Positions 52,000-63,015 of a stretch of 64,000 nucleotides of DNA are shown in pieces. The notes under the pieces are model-generated. The model did no database searches and was not told where the DNA came from. It worked only from the letters and a program-made list of their open reading frames with translations. Origin of the DNA: Euglena gracilis (taxonomy: Eukaryota > Euglenida > Euglenophyceae > Euglenales); assembly GCA_039621445.1 (NCBI GenBank), contig CP154955.1, positions 59,861,564 through 59,925,563 of the forward strand, in the 5' to 3' direction. Every line of letters begins with the position of its first letter. Positions within the stretch are counted from its first letter, which is position 1. A program made the position numbers and the translations under genes.

Positions 52000-52876
52000 C
52001 TTGGCTCAGCTGGGGTCCCCCAGTTTCTCGCAGGCCAACCGGGGGGAACCCGCCCAGAAAACATCCAGGGCAGAACCGGCTGCCGGGTGCTAAACAGAAA
52101 AGCTTCCCGAGCCACAAACAGCACTCACATCAGTCACGAGGCGGGGAGCCGAAGCGATGCGACCCGCAAAGTTTACGCTCACGCAGTTCGTATGGGACAG
52201 GCAGGTTTTTTCCTGTTTGACCACCCCTTGGCTTGGGGCTTTTTATGCTGGCAAACAGTTTCAGGAAAGTTGCAAAGAATCAAGGGTGGGGTCCTGCGCT
52301 GCAGGAATCGCAGGTTGGGTCCTGGTGATACCCCCCCCCCCCCCTGCAAGGTCGTCATCTTCCACAGGAAGTTGTCGTCTCAGATGGGAGGCAGTGACGG
52401 GACGATGTTTTGGTTTTTCTTCCATTTTTTGATTTGGCAGATTTTGCTTTTTGTTTTGTTTCTTTCGGTTTCTTCCCCTGTGATTTGAGTTGAATTTTTC
52501 TGGAAACATATTCAATTTAGAAGAATTCCGCATTTTGGATCTTCTCTTGAGACCAAGCCTTTTGCAATTTCGTTTAAATTTTTTTTGACCAAACAATTGG
52601 CATATTTTTGGAAGTAACATAATCTCAAAATTACAAACAGCACGTTTTTGTTGAATTTTTTTTGTTTTACCCGTACCGGGAAAAATGCATATAAATTGAG
52701 GTGGCCTTTTCTGTGTTTATAGAAAATACATTTAGTTTATATATGTTTATATTGCCTTTTTGGCATCCTTTTCCTTGTGTTTTTGAGGGTCCGTGTTTGG
52801 CCCCCCCTCCCCCCCCCCCCCGCCTTGACGGCCGCACCGGCTGACTGACCAGGTCACGCCCCTCCCCCCGGGTCAG
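52000..52876. other. Probable intron, nothing recognised
   Basis: Mixed sequence, T-rich from 52420 to 52790, with C runs at 52330 and 52800. The end 52855-52876 is a pyrimidine tract ending GGTCAG. Confidence 0.45.
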
Positions 52877-53055
52877 GTTGCAACCCCCAGCACAGCCGAT
52901 GCCCAGCCAGGGGGCCCGCCCCCGGCCCCCCGCGGCGCGGCAGCACCGCCCGCGGCCGCACACGGACCAGCCGAAGCAGTACCGCGCGCTGTGGGGCAGC
53001 GGCTCCCGCGGCTCGCGCAGCAACACCGCCCCGGGCGGGCCAGCCGGGAGAGGGG
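52877..53055 (+). CDS. Predicted exon, basic proline-rich
   Basis: Acceptor CCCCGGGTCAG, donor GGGG/gtggga. The frame with one leading base reads QPPAQPMPSQGARPRPPAAR, QHRPRPHTDQPKQYRALWGS and GSRGSRSNTAPGGPAGR, a probably disordered segment. Two other frames are open in part. No domain seen. Confidence 0.42.
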
Positions 53056-53385
53056 GTGGGAAAGTTATTTGGCAGCCATGCAGCCCCCCCCCCCAGAGGC
53101 CAAATGGTTTGCTGGGGGTCCATTTTCTTTAGGGCAAGCTGATTGGGTTTCGGCGGAACTTTTGGGGGGGTTTTCGTCATTTTTAGTTGTTAAGGGCTTA
53201 GGGCCAGGGTTGAGCAAACTTTAGCAAGGTTGACCACAATTGAGGCCCGACAGGCCTAAATTCTAACCCTAACTGTATTCTCTGACCCGGAACCCTAATC
53301 CTGCACGGGGCTGGGCTTACCCCACGGGGCTGTACCACATATCTGCAAAGGTCATCTCCCGTGTTTCAAATGAAAGAACAGGCTA
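53056..53385. other. Probable intron, nothing recognised
   Basis: Contains CTAACCCTAACTG and GAACCCTAATCC words near 53265-53300 and no repeat family. Confidence 0.4.
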
Positions 53386-54125
53386 CTGTCATAGGAAAAA
53401 ATAACATCCGGAAAAAATAACATCTAAAAGCGTTTTAGATGTTACTTTTAACATCTAACATTTAACATCTAAGCCGCTTTTAGATGTTATTTAGCCAGAT
53501 GTTATTTTTTCTTCATTTGCTCCAGAAATAAGTCGAAAATAGATAAGATGTATAAAGTGGATAGGATGTGGGATGAAGAACACGAACGACTGTGACAATC
53601 ATTACCAAAGGACGAGGCTCTCCATCAAGCTTGCATGCAATCCTTGCCTTTTTGAAGTAAGGAATGTACCGTTTCATGGGTTATGCCCTGGATACTCTCA
53701 TACCAGATGCTGTTTGTGTTGGGATCACCCAGTTATTGCAATATATGCCCGACCCCCCCTCCTGGACCGGGGGGGAGTCCGACCCTCCCACCTGCCTTAA
53801 GCCCACACTGGTCAAGTGTGGGGTGTGTGGGGGGCATTTATGGCCAGTCCCCCCCCCAGGACCCTGTCCTGTGGGGGTCCTGGGGGGGGGGAAACTGGCA
53901 ATGACTCGTGGGGGGGTGTAGGTAAATGTCTGGTGTGCGTTCCAGTTTTTTTTTGCAATGCCCTGCACTCCCTCCACCTAAACAATGGCGCAGTCCGGGT
54001 GACTGAAGCGCTGGAACTAGATAACCTTTAAGTGCCTTTTGACAAGCCTCTCTGGATGTTATTTATTCAGATGTTATTTTTTCCAGGTGTTATTTTTTCC
54101 GGATGTTATTTTTTTCCTATGACAG
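53386..54125. mobile_element. 740-bp element with TA target duplication
   Basis: Termini CTGTCATAGGAAAAAATAAC and its inverted copy at the right end, with TA on both sides (53384-53385 and 54126-54127). Inside the ends, AAAAAATAACATC is repeated two or three times on each side, and GTTTTAGATGTTA and TAACATCTAAAA make nested hairpins at 53422-53490. No transposase frame. A small GGGGGGTCCTGGGG piece lies at 53873. Confidence 0.85.
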
Positions 54126-54494
54126 TAATTCAGCTTCGGGCCCTAAACTACCGCTCCCCAGGCGGGGCAGTGGTTTATGATTGCCAGTTGTTTTTGCTTG
54201 TGAAGGACCTCCCCTGGCCTTTGAGCCTGGTGAGCGTCGAACCAGGCCAAGGCCAAAAACGACCCGATGCCGTACCACACCGGCGCAGTGTTCTTTTTTT
54301 TGGTTGGCATTGAGGTCGATGTTGGGGATCGCCCGGCCGCCAACTCCCCCCTGAAGGCCTCGAGCCCTGCCGCCGCCGCCGATGGCCCCCGGTGCCGCAG
54401 GGGTTTTCGTCAGCCGAATGAGGCACAACCTCTGGGGGGGGGGGGGCGGGTTCCCAGCCAGCCATCTTCTCCCCCCCAGCCAATAGCTCCCAGC

Positions 54495-54781
54495 CAGGGC
54501 GGTCCTCAAGGGATGGGAAAGGCCCCCCCCTTTGGGCCAATGGGCCGGCCAGGGCCCGGACTGGTACTTGAACGGGGCAAAAATTAAAAGCAAGTTGAAG
54601 CACACAATTTTTGGTGATTTGGGTGGCGGGGCGATGGTCCAAGGGGGCGAGGAATCAATTTCCCCCCTGACGTCGACCTATTCTCGCCGAAAAATGCCAA
54701 CTTTCCTTGCATTTTCCTTTGGATTTTTCAGGGAATGTGCTGGGACAGCAGATTTTTTTTTCTTACTCATGGACCGCCGTG
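54495..54781 (+). mobile_element. hAT-like MITE family A, full copy
   Basis: Termini CAGGGCGGTCCTCAAG and, inverted, CACGGCGGTCCATGAG. CTCCCAGC flanks both sides exactly (54487-54494 and 54782-54789). 287 bp. Confidence 0.93.
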
Positions 54782-54789
54782 CTCCCAGC

Positions 54790-55635
54790 CGGGCTGCGGA
54801 CCCTCTCCCCGGGGCGTCCGCTGAAACAAAGTGGGACTAGTCCAGCCCAGTCGGACTGAACCGAAACCTGAGTGTTCTTAATGGGTTTGCCTCTAAATTT
54901 TTTCAGAAAATTTTCAGAAAATCCCAAACCAGCCGAGTTTGGGTTTTTTCAGTCCCCTGCTGGGTCCAGCCCGACAGCCGGAGGACCCCCACCCGAGACC
55001 CCCTCCCAGGCGACGGATGGGGTCCAGCCAGCACCTCTTTCCAGCCAGCCCTTCCCCCGGTCCTTGAGGAAGTACGCCGTGTCCCTGTGCCACCACCAGG
55101 GGGCACTGGTCGGTTACGTGTCCTTTTTTGGCCTTGGGTTGGATCTGTTTGCTTGCTGTTCACGGTTGCCCTGAATTTGTGGGCGGAACTGACGTTTTTC
55201 ATGAAACACATTCTTGATTGCCTACAGTTTTCCCCAATCGTCTGGACAATTCCATCAATCGTTGAAAGAGAATTCATTTTTCCAGTTTGCTTTGTTTCTT
55301 CTCTTTCCCCTCTTTTTCGACGTTTGGTAATTTCTGGATTATTCCTATTATCAATCTTAATCTTTATTCTCATTCTCATTAGTGCCTTATTGTTCTTGTT
55401 GTGAGATTGTTAATGCATTGTTGTTGTCATCATCATCATTATCCTCCTCCTCCTCCTCATTATTATTGTGTTTATTGTTGTTGTTGTTGTTGTTGTTGTT
55501 GTTACATTATTGCCATCATCATCGTCGTCGTCGTCAGCATGATCATTCTTGTGTTTTGGTGTTGGGTTGTTTTGCCTCAAATCATTCGTGAATGCATTCG
55601 TCCATCTCGTCGTGCGGCCAACCTGCCCCGCCCAG
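54790..55635. other. Probable intron with trinucleotide patches
   Basis: (TCC)n and (GTT)n repeats at 55440-55505, (CGT)n at 55520-55537. No gene called. Confidence 0.5.
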
Positions 55636-55769
55636 CCCCGCCCCGGGTCCCATCGGCGGCGGCCCGGCCAACTTCAAGGAGCACCGCACGAAGCGCCGGG
55701 ACATGCTGCGGCAGGCGCTCGCCCTGCTGGGGGCCGAGCCTGCCGATGGGGCGGCCTTTGCCTCCTTGT
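55636..55769 (+). CDS. Predicted exon, basic helix
   Basis: Follows CTGCCCCGCCCAG. The frame with one leading base reads PAPGPIGGGPANFKEHRTKR, RDMLRQALALLGAEPADGAA, FASL and runs into the GT array, where the donor (TTGT/gtgtgt or near) must lie. A charged helix followed by an alanine-rich turn looks coding. No family recognised. Confidence 0.48.
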
Positions 55770-55858
55770 GTGTGTGTGCGCGCGTGTGTGTTGTGTGTGT
55801 GTGTGTGTGTGTGTTGTGTTGTGTTGTGTGTGTCTGTTGTGTGTGTGTATGTGTGTGG
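55770..55858 (+). repeat. (GT)n microsatellite
   Basis: GT array with TTG and TCTG interruptions directly at the exon border. Confidence 0.95.
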
Positions 55859-56104
55859 CTGAGGGGAGGGGGAATAGAACGATGGGGGGCGGGTGGATGT
55901 GTTGCTCACCTGTGGGAAGGCCGATTCTTTAGGGGAAGTTCCCCCAAATTTAAATGAAATAATTAATTAAATAACACAATAAAACGAAAAAAATAATTAC
56001 TTAAAATTTAAAAAAATGAGACAACTTAAGATTTTTTTACAGCTATTAACCTTGGGCTGCCTTTTGGTTGCCACAGGCTCGCCATCAGGGTCCGTGCAAC
56101 GCCG

Positions 56105-56334
56105 TAAACCCCCCCCTAATAGAAGCACGGATGCGCTTATAGCGGACCGCCGCCTCCGGGGGTGCGCTTCTATTTGACCCCACCTGCGCGATTTTTGTTG
56201 ATTTCCTTTAGAAATCCCACCAAAAGGGGGGGGGTGTGCTTGTAGCGGACCGCCGCCTTCGGCGGTGGGGGGTGTGCTTTTATTTGGACCCTGCGCTTGT
56301 AGCGGCCCCGTGCTTCTATTAGGGGGGGGGTTTA
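56105..56334. mobile_element. 230-bp MITE with poly-C / AATAGAAGCACGG termini
   Basis: TAAACCCCCCCC plus TAATAGAAGCACGG at the left is repeated inverted at the right, an almost perfect 26-bp terminal repeat. The interior has an inverted GACCGCCGCC and GCGGACCGCCGCCTTC. No target duplication could be defined because the repeat may extend into the TTTA flank. Confidence 0.75.
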
Positions 56335-56811
56335 AGCCAGTGACGGTTGTCAAAAAGTTTGCCAGGTTCATTTTCATGCGAGTACTCTCACCACAACAGT
56401 CCCAGGACGAAGTCTGTACACACCTCCCACAAAGAGAAAATGGTTGTATGTTAGTTGGGATGCGATCTTTGCACAGATTGGTTTGCATAGGGTCCCATTT
56501 TCAGTGTTTCCCTCATATTGTCGGAATGGCCCTAAGTGGAACAAGGCAAACTTTTGCCCAAGCTGGGGGATGAAAAACGGCAGAAAGCGTCCTCCACCAG
56601 TTAAAGAGAAAAAAACGTCAGGGATTGCACCCAGACTGGTGACATCTTGGAAGAGCAACGACTGCCCCCCAACCCTGTTCCGACGCATCAAATCCCAGGG
56701 GGAAAAGCGTGAAAAACAAAATTAAAAAAAGTATGAAAAATAAACGCAAATTGTGCCAAATAAAATAAGCACAAACAAAAGCAAAAGAGCGCGTTTGCGC
56801 CCCCCACCCAG

Positions 56812-57074
56812 GCGACAACTTCGCGACGCCCGTTTTCGGCAGTCGACGATTCGGGGGCAATGCGACCATTGGGGATGGCTTTCCAAACCTCCTCACCGCA
56901 CACGACGCCGCGGCGGCCCGGAGCGCGGGCGACGCGGGGCCGCCCCATCGCCCCCGCCACCCCCGCGGAGGAGCAGACGCTGGAGGCCAGCCGCTGCGCC
57001 CGCCTGGAGGCGAACGCCCGCCTCGCGGTGGAGATGGCGGAGCAGGCGGCCCGGAAAGACCTCGCGAGGCCGCG
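56812..57074 (+). CDS. Predicted exon with coiled-coil-like helix
   Basis: Acceptor CCCCCCACCCAG, phase 0, donor GCCGCG/gtgccg in phase 2. The C-terminal half reads TPAEEQTLEASRCARLEANA, RLAVEMAEQAARKDLARP, a charged alanine/leucine helix that could form a coiled coil; the first half is basic and low-complexity. Another frame (NFATPVFGSRRFGGNATIGD) is also open in the first half. Its phase fits the exon at 61248. Confidence 0.5.
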
Positions 57075-57621
57075 GTGCCGGCCTTGGAGGGGGGGCTGGT
57101 TGGGGGCGGTTGGGGGCGGTTGGGGGCGGTGGCAGTGTCACGTTTTGGGGATGGGGGCTTCTTGTACTGTGAGACCCTTGAGCATACATTCACTCACCCT
57201 CTGTTTGGCTCCGGGGGGGGGTGGCTAATGATGGCCCAAAATGGCCGAAAATCGCCCAGATTGGTCACCCCCAAAGTCTTTTTTCCGGGCCCCCCCAAAA
57301 CAAAAAAAAACTGTGTTTTGCTTTCCCCTTTTTTTGAATCGCAGTTTTCAAGGGGCCATGTTCCCCCTGAGGTTGCTGTGAGGTGGTCCACCTTCAGCCA
57401 ACACATCATGCCTTCCCCTCTACGCTAGCTGTGAATGCAGTGATTTGGTCAAGGTGGGTGGAGGTCAGTCAGCACAAAAGCAAAAAGCAGACCCTTCAAA
57501 TCACAGCGTTCCAAAGGAATTCAAATTCGAGTTTTGTGGGTGGGTGGGAACTCAACCGCAAAGCCCAAAGCCTCTGCCAGCCCATGGACTGTGTGGTGAT
57601 GTTGTGTGCGCACTGATATAG

Positions 57622-57982
57622 CCCCCCCCCCCCGAATAGAAGCCGCTGGGGGCTACTATTTGGAACATTGGTTGAAAACCGAGGGGGGGACTTCTATTTG
57701 GGGGGGGGGGTCACTATTTGGAAAAGTGGTCGAAAACCAGGGGGTCCGAGCATTATCGAAGGAAATTCTTTGCGTTCTACATGTTCTACATGTCCTACCT
57801 TTCCAAGCCATGTCAAATTTGCTGCAAAATGGTACTCTTGCGGATGCGTCATTAAACGTAAACTCACCCAACCCTCATTTAACCAATGGCTGAAGGAGCC
57901 AAAGCATTTGCCGTCCCAGTTGGCAGACAATCCACGGGGAGCGGCCTAATATTCGGGGGGAGGGGCTTCTATTCGGGGGGGG
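57622..57982. mobile_element. Poly-C / GAATAGAAGCC inverted-repeat element
   Basis: CCCCCCCGAATAGAAGCC at the left and its complement GGGGCTTCTATTCGGGGGGG at the right. GGGGGACTTCTATTTGGGGG and TAATATTCGGGGGG are internal variants. Related to 56105-56334 and 63016-63390. Confidence 0.65.
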
Positions 57983-58104
57983 AGTTAGTCCTGCTCCACA
58001 TGGCATCTCCCCAGCCAGTTCTTTGAGAGCCAAGTTATTCAAATAGTGACCCTTGTGGCATGCCAATCCACCCCCAGCCCAGACAACTGATCTCCTTGAG
58101 CCTT

Positions 58105-58430
58105 TCGAGGGTCCACACCATACCATTGCCAAGGTGTGTCCGATCCCCCCGGGGGGGTGACTGGCTTTTGGCTCCAGACCCCCCTGGGTGGGATTCGCCA
58201 GGATTGCCCGAAATTGGCCATCTGGCGCCGAAGCCGCCAGATTTTTTTTGGATTTTTGACAAAAATCCTTTGTTTTATTGACCAATTTTAGCCGAGTGGC
58301 CAAATTGACCGCCCCCCCCCCCCCCCCGAGGGGGGGCTTGGAAGTGGTGACTGATTTTTGAAAAGTGACTGAATGGTTTTTTGAGAGTGGAGAGTGACCC
58401 CCCCCCTGGGTTGGTAAGCCATGGTGTGGC
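58105..58430. repeat. Dispersed repeat family B copy
   Basis: GTGACTGGCTTTTGG, TGGCGCCGAAGCCGCCAG, GTGACTGATTTTTG and GTGACTGAATGG match the family. CACACCAT near the left is inverted as ATGGTGTG at the right. Confidence 0.65.
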
Positions 58431-58472
58431 CCGGCCGTGGAGTGTTCGCCGAGGGGGAAGGGCCGGGGCCAG

Positions 58473-58575
58473 GGCCGCCGGGCAACGTTCGAGGGGGTGG
58501 CCCTCAAGCTGCGGCGGGCCCACCGGGCCAGCCTGTGTGCCCCCGCCAAGCCCCCTTGGCCACTCTCCCTCCACC
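58473..58575 (+). CDS. Predicted exon, basic helix, low confidence
   Basis: After GGGGCCAG, frame 0 reads GRRATFEGVALKLRRAHRAS then LCAPAKPPWPLS. The 3' border is not clear because a repeat of family D begins at about 58576. The phase does not join its neighbours simply. Confidence 0.33.
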
Positions 58576-58840
58576 AGGCTTCTTTTTCAGTCAGAAGGGG
58601 GGGTGGGTGGGTCTGGGCCGGACCCCCCCGGGGGGGGGGGGGTCCCGCGCCAGAGGCGCCGGGTATACCTTTTCGGCGCAAAGTGCCGTAAATTTTTGAA
58701 AACTGCCTTTAACGGGCCCGATTTTGGGGGGGCCCCCCCCCCCCCCCCCCCCCCGGGGGTCCAGAAGGGGGCGGGGAGGTTTTTTCCCCTTGAGGTCCAC
58801 CACTCAGGGGCCTGAGGGACCCCCGACCCTCGGTCTCCTT
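58576..58840. repeat. Family D-like repeat with poly-C
   Basis: CAGGCTTCTTTTTCAGTC, GGGTGGGTGGGTCTGGGCC, TTTTCGGCGCAAAGTGCCG and a C/G run parallel the element at 33460. Right end uncertain. Confidence 0.5.
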
Positions 58841-59274
58841 CTCCCCCTTCGAAGAATATGGGAAGAGGTGAGGGACCCGTGCACATTCACTCCATCGATC
58901 CCTTTCCAAGGGAATCCGACCCGGAGTGAAAAAAGAGAGGGGGGGGCGAACCATGGGTCATCCATCACGCCCATGCCCTTTCCCCCTCCCGATCCCCCTT
59001 GGATCCTTCAAAGGGTCTCCACAATCGGTTACTCCCCTTTCGAAAAAAAATTAATCAAAAAAAATCAAAAAAAATCGGTAAAAAAAAGAAAAAGGGGGGG
59101 GGGGCGGAGCGAACGTCACCCCCCTTGCCTCCAAAATTCGAAAAAATCAGCGAAAATGGCAGGGGGGGGTTCATAGGGTCCCCCTCGCCGGTATCTCCCT
59201 TTGCCAAGGAAAATTCTGAAATTGACGAAAAATGCATGGGGGGGGCGTCGTGGGTTTCACCATCAAAATTACCC

Positions 59275-59502
59275 AGCCGAATGGCCGATCCGGGGATCGA
59301 CCGGGGGCAAAGGTCAAACAGTCGGAAAACGCATTTTTTTTTGACGTTTTGGGTGGATGGGCGATGGGCCAAGGCTGCCCGAAATCATTTTTTCCCCCTG
59401 AAGTCGACCCATTTTAGCAAAATAATTTTTCGTCCAGTTTCCTGTTATTTTTTTCATTGAATGTGCTGGGATGGGAAGTTTTTTTTCCCATCAAGGACCG
59501 CC
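59275..59502 (+). repeat. hAT-like MITE family A copy
   Basis: GACGTTTTGGGTGGATGGGC, GATGGGCCAAGGCTGCC, GAAGTCGACCC, TTGAATGTGCTGGGATGGGA and a right end AAGGACCGCCG. Confidence 0.7.
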
Positions 59503-59739
59503 GTTGCCCATCCACCAAAGAACATCCAATTTTGAAATTGCAATGCATAGTTGCAGCCTGTCAACACGTCTTTATACGTGAATGGGCCATTGTTCTCATT
59601 GCTGCATGTGGCCTTTCTCCCCAATGTCCAACAGCAGGTGTCGTTCCATGTATTATTATTATTATTATATTATAATATAGCAATATGTACAATATATATT
59701 CCAATATATGCGAATATGTACAACATAACTCCCCGCATA

Positions 59740-60115
59740 TATAAAGCCCACCCCGGCTTCATATTTGGGCGGGATGTCAAGACCCTCAGTGGGAGGGGGG
59801 CCTTATATTTTGGGGGCTTATATTTGGGGGGGGATCAAACTTTTCCGGGCAGGCTATAAAAACGTTGGCGGCCTTCAACTGCAGCCAATACCAATTTTAT
59901 GCCAAATTTTTGTTGGATGCCCGGTTTTTTCAAAAATTGCGCAATTTTCCCTCGAAATGGTGGAAAAAAAATTATCAAATCCACCTAAATTTTTTCTGCT
60001 TTTTCCAAGATGGCACCATCATCTGCCTCTGTGTCAGGGGGGGGGGCTTTATTTTATTTGGGTGGCAAAACCAAACCCCGGGGGGATTTATATTTTGGGG
60101 GGGTGTGCATGTAAT
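59740..60115 (+). repeat. Poly-C/tataaag repeat, family H
   Basis: TATATAAAGCCCACCCCGGC, TTATATTTTGGGGGC, GGATCAAACTTTTCCGGGC, GGCGGCCTTCAACTGCAGCC. Partial inverted symmetry at the ends: AAAGCCCACCCCGG and CCCCGGGGGGATTTATATTT. Confidence 0.7.
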
Positions 60116-60797
60116 AATGATTTGTTATGTACAGTATTATGGCGGTGTTGCGCAACCCCCGTGTCACTGCGCGGTTTAGAACCTCCTTCCGGGAGGGTCC
60201 CCGTGCCAGTCTGAAAGGGGGTTTGCGGCCCAACCACTCCCGAGGCCCCCAACGGCCTCGCCGACGGGCACTCGCACCGCCGGCGCTCCGCCGCCGCTGA
60301 GTGCACGGCCCCCCTGGCACCCACCCCCGTTGGACCTTCTTCGGGGGAGGGGCCAAAATTGGACGTGTATGGAACGGGATGCAGAATGGAATACCTCCCA
60401 TTTCTCTGGATGATGATGATGTTGCTGCTGCTTTTTTTTGCCGGGCTGCAAAGTTTTGCCCCGCAATTGCATGAAAAATTCATCTTTTCCCCCTGTTGCC
60501 AAGTAGGAGGTCATGCCTAATTTGAGGCCTTGAGATTTCCGATTTTCGCGTTGGTGACTCCTATTCAGCTCCTCTCCTTGGTCCTGCTCTTCAACTCGAA
60601 TCCCCGAAATCCGCGTGCGCCGAATTAAATTTCTTTCCGCCACGTGTTCCGCCGCCACCGCCGTCGCAACGTTGGTGCACGGTCGCCTGCGCCACTGGGA
60701 GCAAAAAAAATTGTGCCGCATCGCACCGCTTTGCGGTGTGCTAACCGATTTCGACTGGAATCCTGAAACCCTGGGTGGTGGGTTGGGGTCGCCTCCC
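60116..60797. other. Probable intron or intergenic, no gene called
   Basis: GC-rich patch 60225-60330 and codon-like sequence at 60560-60720 are open in several frames on both strands. No convincing splice sites. Confidence 0.35.
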
Positions 60798-61185
60798 CAG
60801 GGCAGTTTTTGTTAAGGACCGCCCCTTACGCGTCTCCCTTGGGCCTGAAGGCCGGCCAATGGCCGGTGTGGGCATCAAACGGGGTCAAAAATTAAAAAGT
60901 TGAAATCACATTTTTTTTTAATGTTTGGGACGGGGGATGTTTTAAGGGTGCCAGAAATCACCTTTTTTTGTCCCCCGAAGTCGACGTGTTTCTTTTTTTT
61001 TTGCCAAACACGGCCATGTTTTTGGGCCATTCCCCTCGTGCATTTTGCATTGAATGTGCTGGGACGTAAATTTTTTTATTTATATTTTATTACTATTTAT
61101 AATAAAATAGTATTGTTTTTTTATAAAATATTAAGTTGATTATTTCATTTTCGTTTTTCATTTTTTTTGCTAACGGACCACCCTC
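60798..61185 (+). repeat. hAT-like MITE family A, AT-expanded copy
   Basis: Starts CAGGGCAGTTTTTGTTAAGG, contains GGCCGGCCAATGGCC, AAGTCGACGTG and CATTGAATGTGCTGGGACG, then an AT-rich tail of about 80 extra bases before GGACCACCCT. No target duplication. Confidence 0.75.
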
Positions 61186-61247
61186 GGACCTGCCCCCCCC
61201 CCCTCCCCCCCTTTCCCCGGGGGGCTGTGGGCCCCGGCCGCCCCCAG

Positions 61248-61371
61248 CCTCACGGTGCCGCCGCCCAGCATGGGGCCGCCGATGGACGCCACGCTCACCG
61301 TCCGGGGGGCCCACGTGGCGGCGCTCAACGCCGTCGAGCTGGCGGAGGAGCCCTGCCGCCCAGCGCAGGCC
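61248..61371 (+). CDS. Predicted exon, 41 codons, unknown product
   Basis: Acceptor CGCCCCCAG, donor GGCC/gtgcgc. The frame with one leading base reads LTVPPPSMGPPMDATLTVRG, AHVAALNAVELAEEPCRPAQ. Incoming phase 2 matches the exon at 56812; outgoing phase 0. It looks like a beta-strand-rich or mixed segment, not a named domain. Confidence 0.5.
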
Positions 61372-63015
61372 GTGCGCCCGCGTCCCTCCCCATCCCCTGG
61401 TCCTTGACACAGCGTGTCCACGGCACCCCCCCCGTGGCAACCGCGCTTTTCCCATACCCAAAATACCTTGTGTCCCGTGGTACGGTGCCTATGACCGGCC
61501 GTGCCCGTGACACACACCCCGTGGCAGCCGCACTTTGCCCGTACTTCAGCGTTAAGGAAACAGGAGGGGGGGCTCCCACCCCCTTGCGCACGCAAACTTG
61601 GCGCCCGTGAAGTTGGCCCTTGGCCTGAACTTGTGCTCTTGGTCCCCCATTCTTTGAGGCTTTTTTGGCCGATTTGGCGCAAGGCCCACTGAATTTCTGA
61701 ACGTGTGAACCTCCCCTGAGGTTGCCCCCCCCCCCCGCCTTCTGCCATTGTCGAACCCATTTTTGTCGGCGCACCTCTCAATTCTCCCACCACGGGCAAA
61801 CCGCAGCCTCGCGTGAAAAGCAACTTTGGGGGCGGGGCCACACATCCCACAGAACCCAGCCCTGACAAAACCGCGTTGGCCCCCCGGCCGCTGGGGCACA
61901 CCTCCCCCCCCCCCGAGCTCTTGGCCCGGTTCATAGTCCCCTCCCGTTTAAGTGCATGCCCAAAGGGTGCGCAGTGCCCAAAGTAGTGTCACAATCCCAA
62001 GGGTTCGAAAGTGAAGTCCAAAAAAAGTCCCCCCCCCCCAAAGCCAGTTTGCTTTGGACCGCTTTCGGGTAGTGCCCAAGTCAATGGCACACGAGGATCC
62101 AAAACCATGGTCCAACATGTGCACTTGAATTGGGGGGAGGGGCAGGCAAACCATCTCCGGCTAGGTCAGCAAGGAGAGAGGTCCTTGTGAGGACAGGTAG
62201 CCGAGTATGGAGGTTGGAGGACAGTTTCCTCTTGCGGTTTTTTTTTCTTGCGATTTTCTCTGAATATCAAATGCAGAAAAAAGACAAACAGTTATTCAAA
62301 AATAACTGCTCAACGAGAACTCCGAATGAATGAAAGTGATGATTTCCCAAGAGCCCACGTCAAGGATGTAGAAATTTTGCAGGTTATATATAATTAGTAT
62401 TAAAAATAGTTAAATTTAATGAATAAGTAAAAACTAGTAGTTATTAGTAATTATCAATTAAATGAAAAAATTAGTAATTGTACTATGTATGAATAAATTG
62501 TAAAGTACCTGCCCCCCCCCCTGTCGTTCGACCACCCCTCATTTACCCCCCCCCCCCGGTCGCAGGTTGCAGGAATCCAGTTGTACGACAAGGGGGGGGG
62601 GGCGGGTAGTTGAAATTGGTGTCAGAAACCTCTGCTGCTGCAACCTCCAGGGAATTTTTTTGTGGCGATGATATGTTTCTTTGTGGCAAAATGTGACGGG
62701 AATGGCTGGTTTGCCAACCCATCCCGGCCCCGCCACACCTCAGCCAGGCACTGCAAAAAAGAAAAACACCCAAACAGCCCCAGCAGGTGGGGGCCGTAAA
62801 TTACATACCTCCCCCCCTTGTCTACTAAGCGAAGCGCCGGATTTTTTTTGAGTTTGTCTAAGCACCACCCCCTGGTTCTTACCCATATTTTGGCAAAATA
62901 AGCACCCCCCCCCCGGTTCTTACCCATCTTTTCCGGTGCTTAGACAGGGGGGGGGAGGTAATAAAAGGCAACAGTTTGATGAGTAACGACTCCGGAGCCG
63001 GGAGTTGTTGTTAAT
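61372..63015. other. Probable intron, little recognised
   Basis: Mixed sequence with C runs at 61720, 61905, 62030, 62515 and 62545, and an AT-rich patch at 62380-62500. I see no repeat family or exon here. Confidence 0.4.

Noticed and set aside
54300-54420. GC-rich block open on both strands (for example PNIDLNAN on the minus strand)
   Set aside because: No frame or splice site is better than its alternatives.
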